From assembly GCF_022113815.1 (NCBI RefSeq), contig NZ_SGOM01000005.1, positions 1 through 64,000 of the forward strand: a stretch of DNA of 64,000 bases, read 5' to 3'. This DNA comes from Vibrio cincinnatiensis. GTDB lineage: Bacteria; Pseudomonadota; Gammaproteobacteria; Enterobacterales; Vibrionaceae. Below are positions 60,074 through 64,000 of the stretch, piece by piece; the stretch's first letter is position 1; every line of letters begins with the position of its first letter. A program made the translations under genes and the position numbers. Below the pieces are notes generated by a model. That model saw only the letters and a program-made list of their open reading frames with translations, made no database searches and was not told the origin of the DNA.

Positions 60074-60104
60074 AACAGGATTGTTATATTATAACAATCC
60101 TGTT
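60074..60104. promoter_or_regulatory. Zur box: perfect 31-bp palindrome controlling the zinc cluster
   Basis: AACAGGATTGTTATA, one central T, then the exact complement. The inner TGTTATA-T-TATAACA reproduces the core of gammaproteobacterial Zur operators (as for znu genes). It lies 17 bp ahead of the first gene of the cluster. A T-run follows the right arm, so it may also help terminate ytfJ transcription. Zinc-Zur repression is inferred from the match and from the zinc-type genes downstream. Confidence 0.85.
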
Positions 60105-60121
60105 TTTCTCAGCGGTGCACC

Positions 60122-60427
60122 ATGAAGCTAAGCCTACAACCTTTACGTCTCAAAACTCAGACTGTCGCTCTCGTGGCTGTCTTACTGAGTCTATGGCTAA
60201 ATGTGGCTTCGCTCGCTCATCAATTGGATGTCGATCCTCTCCATCATGAGCAGCACCATTGTCAGTTATTTTCAGGTATTCAATATGGGCTTAGCCATAC
60301 TATGGTCGAGCCACCAGTTTGGCCTGCCCGTTATCCTAACCCCCCCTTTGTTTCTCCTTTTTCTAGTGTATTGGTTCAGTTTGCTTATTTAGCCCGTTCA
60401 CCTCCATTGTCTGATTTTCCACTTTAA
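60122..60427 (+). CDS. DUF2607-type small His-rich protein, first gene of the Zur-controlled cluster
   Basis: A 101-residue protein with one hydrophobic N-terminal segment (about 13-32), either a signal anchor or signal peptide, then a histidine/cysteine cluster DPLHHEQHHCQLFSG (about 38-52) and a proline-rich tail. I recall this pattern as DUF2607, found mainly in vibrios. The histidine cluster suggests transition-metal, probably zinc, binding in the periplasm. No established function. It sits 17 bp after the Zur box and 55 bp ahead of the ZrgA-like gene, with a hairpin between. Confidence 0.75.
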   Translation: MKLSLQPLRLKTQTVALVAVLLSLWLNVASLAHQLDVDPLHHEQHHCQLFSGIQYGLSHTMVEPPVWPARYPNPPFVSPFSSVLVQFAYLARSPPLSDFPL

Positions 60428-60436
60428 CGAAGACTT

Positions 60437-60470
60437 CCCCCCGATCTCGGAGGGGTTTACTTATTTTATT
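60437..60470 (+). terminator. Intra-operon hairpin with T-rich tail
   Basis: CCCCCCG, ATCT loop, CGG-A-GGGG (60437-60455), a GC-rich stem with one bulged A, followed by TTTACTTATTTTATT. It may partly terminate or stabilise the upstream DUF2607 message. Confidence 0.55.
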
Positions 60471-60482
60471 AGAATGGAATTG

Positions 60483-61094
<612 letters not shown>

Positions 61095-61148
61095 CGTTTA
61101 TTTGGGTAAGTAAATACTTACCCACTTTCTCTATTAAAAGGAACCGTG

Positions 61149-61862
61149 ATGAATGCTACCTTTAGCCACGCTTCGCCTCCTGTCATTGAGTTGGAACAGG
61201 TGAAATTTCAGTGGCCAAATAATCTGAAATTAACCCTAGATATTGAAATGCTCTCCGTTGCAGCGGGAGAACACCTATTTATTAAAGGTCCAAGTGGCTG
61301 CGGTAAATCCACCTTATTAAGCTTATTGACGGGGATTCATGTCGCAAATCAAGGTAAGGTTTCCTTGCTTGGGCATGATCTTGCTCAACAGAAAGCTCGT
61401 GAACGGGATCGTTTTCGGGCTGACCATATCGGTTACATCTTCCAGCAATTCAATCTATTACCCTATCTTTCGGTGATTGAAAATGTCATCTTACCTTGCC
61501 AATTTTCATCCCGACGCCGAAACACGATTGCAGGGGATCTCACCTGCCGAGCGATTGAGCTGCTCAGTCAATTGCATTTACCGGAATCGCTCTTGCATCA
61601 ACCCGTGGTGGAATTAAGCATCGGCCAACAGCAACGAGTCGCAGCCGCTCGCGCCTTGATCGGAGAACCCGCCTTGCTGATTGCTGATGAGCCCACTTCC
61701 GCCTTAGATCACGATAACCGTACCGCTTTTATTGAGCTCCTGTTAAAAGAAGCCAACCGAGTCGGCTCAACATTGGTATTTGTCAGTCATGATCCGACCT
61801 TAGAAAAGCTGTTTAACCGTAGTGTGTACTTACCCGCTTTAAATCGTGCACGAGGTATCTAA
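61149..61862 (+). CDS. ABC transporter ATPase of the zinc-type cluster
   Basis: A 237-residue ATPase of the LolD/MacB/FtsE group, which pairs with FtsX-type permeases. Walker A GPSGCGKST, Q-loop FQQFNLLPYL, signature in the variant form LSIGQQQRVAAARAL, Walker B LLIADEPTSALDHD and switch histidine VSHDP. I start at the ATG 61149, 6 bp after AAGGA; a GTG precedes it. Its stop overlaps the permease ATG by one base (TAATG). It probably energises a periplasm-facing system with the ZrgA-like protein rather than a BtuC-type importer. Confidence 0.88.
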   Translation: MNATFSHASPPVIELEQVKFQWPNNLKLTLDIEMLSVAAGEHLFIKGPSGCGKSTLLSLLTGIHVANQGKVSLLGHDLAQQKARERDRFRADHIGYIFQQFNLLPYLSVIENVILPCQFSSRRRNTIAGDLTCRAIELLSQLHLPESLLHQPVVELSIGQQQRVAAARALIGEPALLIADEPTSALDHDNRTAFIELLLKEANRVGSTLVFVSHDPTLEKLFNRSVYLPALNRARGI

Positions 61863-63121
61863 TGGGTGTTATCACAAATTTAGCTTGGAAAAGCCTACTC
61901 AATCGAAAAACTACCGCATTCTTAACTCTGTTAACGGTGGCCATTTCCGTCATTCTATTAATGGGGGTCGAACGCATTCGTACCCAAGCCAAAACCAGTT
62001 TTGCGAATACAATTTCAGGAACCGATCTCATCGTAGGTGGACGCTCAGGACAAGTGAATCTTCTGCTTTATTCGGTCTTTCGAATTGGCAATGCCACCAA
62101 TAATATTGATTGGAAAAGCTACCAAGCATTCAGCCAACACCGTGCGGTACAATGGGCAATCCCGATCGCCTTAGGTGATTCCCATAAAGGGTTTCGCGTG
62201 ATGGGAACCAATCAGAGTTACTTTGAACATTTTCGGTACGGAAGTAAGCAACCCCTTACTTTTTCTCAAGGAAAACCTTTTACTGCATTATTTGATGTCG
62301 TACTGGGGGCCGATGTTGCGAAACAACTGAACTATCAGTTAGGCAGTGAAATCATTATTGCCCACGGCATCAATGATGTCGGATTCAGTCGTCACGATCA
62401 TTTACCTTTTGCTGTGGTAGGAATTCTTGATCCAACCGGTACTCCCGTTGATAAAACCGTACATGTCTCGCTACAAGCCATAGAAGCAATCCATGTAGGT
62501 TGGGAGTCAGGAGCCAACTTAGGTCATACCCCGAGCAAAGCACAGTTAGAACAGTATGAATTCCAGCCCAAACAAATTACCGCAATGCTGGTTGGCCTTC
62601 GTTCTAAGATTCAGACCTTTGCTTTACAAAGAGAAATCAATCAATACCGAGATGAGCCATTGAGTGCTATTTTACCGGGCGTCGCCCTGCATGAACTTTG
62701 GGGGATGATGTCAATCGCTGAGCAAGCATTGACAGCCGTATCCATTTTTGTCGTGATCGCCGGGCTGCTTGGAATGCTCAGCAGTTTATTGACCAGCCTA
62801 CAAGAGCGGCGGCGAGAAATGTCTATTTTGCGAGCAATGGGGGCACAACCTAAGCATGTATTCGCACTGCTAATCAGTGAAGCCAGTGCTCTCACTTTTT
62901 TCGGTATTCTGACCGGTGTGATTGGCTTGTATGTTTTACTCGCCTTCACCGCACCGATCATCGCCCGTCAATATGGAATCCTGTTATCCTTGCAATCACT
63001 CAGTACTTATGAATGGCAACTATTGGGTTATGTGCAAGCGGCGGGGACCATGATAGGCTTGATTCCCGCTCTACGAGCTTATCGCCAGTCACTCAGTGAT
63101 GGCATGACCATCCGAGTTTAG
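61862..63121 (+). CDS. FtsX/MacB-type ABC transporter permease of the zinc-type cluster
   Basis: A 419-residue membrane protein with one N-terminal transmembrane segment (about 18-37), a large periplasmic MacB-PCD-like domain (about 45-265), and three C-terminal segments (about 290-410) carrying the FtsX motif QERRREMSILRAMGAQPKHVF. FtsX-type permeases usually act as mechanotransmitters or lipoprotein extractors, not classical solute channels, which makes its role in zinc acquisition notable. Translationally coupled to the ATPase. Confidence 0.9.
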   Translation: MGVITNLAWKSLLNRKTTAFLTLLTVAISVILLMGVERIRTQAKTSFANTISGTDLIVGGRSGQVNLLLYSVFRIGNATNNIDWKSYQAFSQHRAVQWAIPIALGDSHKGFRVMGTNQSYFEHFRYGSKQPLTFSQGKPFTALFDVVLGADVAKQLNYQLGSEIIIAHGINDVGFSRHDHLPFAVVGILDPTGTPVDKTVHVSLQAIEAIHVGWESGANLGHTPSKAQLEQYEFQPKQITAMLVGLRSKIQTFALQREINQYRDEPLSAILPGVALHELWGMMSIAEQALTAVSIFVVIAGLLGMLSSLLTSLQERRREMSILRAMGAQPKHVFALLISEASALTFFGILTGVIGLYVLLAFTAPIIARQYGILLSLQSLSTYEWQLLGYVQAAGTMIGLIPALRAYRQSLSDGMTIRV

Positions 63122-63130
63122 GAGATATTG

Positions 63131-63631
63131 ATGAACAAATGGTTACTCAGCCTAGCTTTGACAATGCTAGTTGTATTCATACCAAATGCTTACAGCAATG
63201 ATGACGTACTAAAGCTGGATTGGATTGATCTTATTCCTGAGAATGAACGTCATTTACTCGATCACTTGGGTATGCCCATGGTGGACCATAACAGCGATTT
63301 ACCGGCTCAACAAACCCAAGTTGGTCATGTTCGCCCGGAGCTCAATGGCAGTAAAGTTAAAATCCCGGGATTTGTGATTCCTTTGGAAGGGGATGAAAAT
63401 ACGGTCACCGAATTTTTACTGGTTCCCTACTTTGGTGCTTGTATCCATGTTCCCCCTCCACCGCCCAATCAGATCGTCTACGTTAAATTTCCTAAAGGGG
63501 CTCCTGTACAACAATTATGGGATGTCGTTTACGTCATAGGAACGCTCAAAACAGAAATCGTCAGTGTCGATATTGCAGAAACCGGCTACCTCATTGAAGG
63601 AGAAGCATTGGCCGATTACGATGATATGTAA
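63131..63631 (+). CDS. DUF3299 periplasmic protein
   Basis: A 166-residue exported protein; signal peptide about 1-22 (ending NAYS). The DUF3299 hallmarks are VKIPGFVIPLEGDENTVTEF and VPYFGACIHVPPPPPNQ with a single invariant cysteine and histidine. Function unknown; family members commonly sit beside MacB-like ABC systems in marine gammaproteobacteria. The start is the ATG at 63131, 6 bp after GGAG. It is the last recognisable gene of the Zur-controlled cluster. Confidence 0.88.
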   Translation: MNKWLLSLALTMLVVFIPNAYSNDDVLKLDWIDLIPENERHLLDHLGMPMVDHNSDLPAQQTQVGHVRPELNGSKVKIPGFVIPLEGDENTVTEFLLVPYFGACIHVPPPPPNQIVYVKFPKGAPVQQLWDVVYVIGTLKTEIVSVDIAETGYLIEGEALADYDDM

Positions 63632-63671
63632 GCATTTGTTATAAAATCGATCACCTTTCGACCCGTGCTAT

Positions 63672-63776
63672 TTATATAAGATACTTGGCGAGGTAACTCA
63701 GTAATACCAAGTAAACAATGAATAGTAATGTGGTCGACAGGAGCTTAATCCAACGACGTTCTTTATTGTACTTCAT
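63672..63776 (-). CDS. Possible 34-residue single-pass membrane peptide
   Basis: Unrecognised. The frame reads MKYNKERRWIKLL, then a hydrophobic stretch (about 13-31) ending AKYLI, a basic N-terminus plus one transmembrane helix, consistent with an N-in small membrane protein. GGGGTGA lies 2-8 bp ahead of the ATG, a strong ribosome-binding site formed partly by the stop of the upstream small frame. No known family comes to mind. Whether it is expressed is uncertain. Confidence 0.5.
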   Translation of the reverse strand: MKYNKERRWIKLLSTTLLFIVYLVLLSYLAKYLI

Positions 63777-63778
63777 GT

Positions 63779-63931
63779 TCACCCCACAAAAGACGATAAC
63801 AATTTTAACAAGTTATTATCATCTTTGATAGGGTAAATTTGTGCGCTATCACTAAGAGTTTCACTAGTCCCGTGGCTCAATCCACGGTACATTTTAGTCC
63901 ATTGTTCAGATGGTAAGATTTGGTAAGACAT
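63779..63931 (-). CDS. Possible 50-residue hypothetical protein
   Basis: Unrecognised leftward frame beginning MSYQILPSEQWTKMY and ending LLKLLSSFVG, two bases before the 34-residue membrane peptide. A GTG at 63973 would extend it by 14 codons, preceded by an in-frame stop at 63983-63985. It has polar, ordinary composition with no signal peptide. I report it because of its tight coupling to the next frame; alone it would be weak. Confidence 0.35.
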   Translation of the reverse strand: MSYQILPSEQWTKMYRGLSHGTSETLSDSAQIYPIKDDNNLLKLLSSFVG

Positions 63932-64000
63932 GGCCGAGCTAAAATCCTCAGTCGTGATTGAACATCCAACCACGACCGGATCTTATAAAGAAAAAAAATC

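Overview
The window comes from a gammaproteobacterial chromosome and looks like Vibrio or a close Vibrionaceae relative. The evidence is gene content and order (lptF/lptG–pepA–holC–valS, rapA, argF–pyrBI–ridA, murA–ibaG–mla, kds/lpt–rpoN, thiBPQ, mpl–fbp–ppa, tamAB) together with Vibrio-typical items such as a DUF3391 HD-GYP protein, the DUF2607/DUF2796/DUF3299 zinc-type cluster and the msrA/tamA/ytfJ neighbourhood. Almost all of it is core chromosome; I see no phage, integrase, insertion sequence or CRISPR array.

Layout. Positions 1-440 carry the leftward promoters and boxA leader of a ribosomal RNA operon whose 16S gene lies just outside the left edge. Two leftward cyclic-di-GMP genes follow (HD-GYP at 0.5-1.8 kb; PAS/degenerate EAL/CBS at 1.9-4.3 kb), then tRNA-Leu(CAA), an RDD membrane protein and lptG/lptF. 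Rightward pepA, holC and valS meet a leftward 2-hydroxyacid dehydrogenase and rluA. An atypical NRAMP-like transporter converges on rapA. A PIN-PhoH ATPase, argF, and pyrBI with its leader peptide and attenuator lead to ridA.

From 24 to 38 kb lies the envelope block. The leftward genes are plsC, murA, ibaG and mlaBCDEF (phospholipid retrograde transport). The rightward genes are yrbG, kdsD, kdsC and lptCAB (Kdo and LPS export), running into rpoN, hpf, ptsN, rapZ and ptsO (nitrogen PTS and sigma-54). mgtE, pmbA and darP follow. The thiBPQ thiamine importer (41.5-45 kb) sits behind a TPP riboswitch and its first gene seems to use a TTG start. ubiX, mpl, fbp and ppa come next.

Between ppa and ytfP a three-gene accessory cassette (acetyltransferase, GH43 arabinofuranosidase-like enzyme, GPH sugar symporter) appears inserted in an otherwise conserved neighbourhood. 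ytfP–tamB–tamA form one leftward operon facing msrA and ytfJ. The most distinctive part is 60.07-63.63 kb. A perfect 31-bp palindrome carrying a Zur-box core precedes a DUF2607 protein, a His/Asp-repeat DUF2796 protein (ZrgA-like), an ABC ATPase, an FtsX/MacB-type permease and a DUF3299 protein. It matches what I recall of the Zrg zinc-uptake locus of V. cholerae. At the right edge two tiny leftward ORFs, one of them a 34-residue single-pass membrane peptide, are unidentified.
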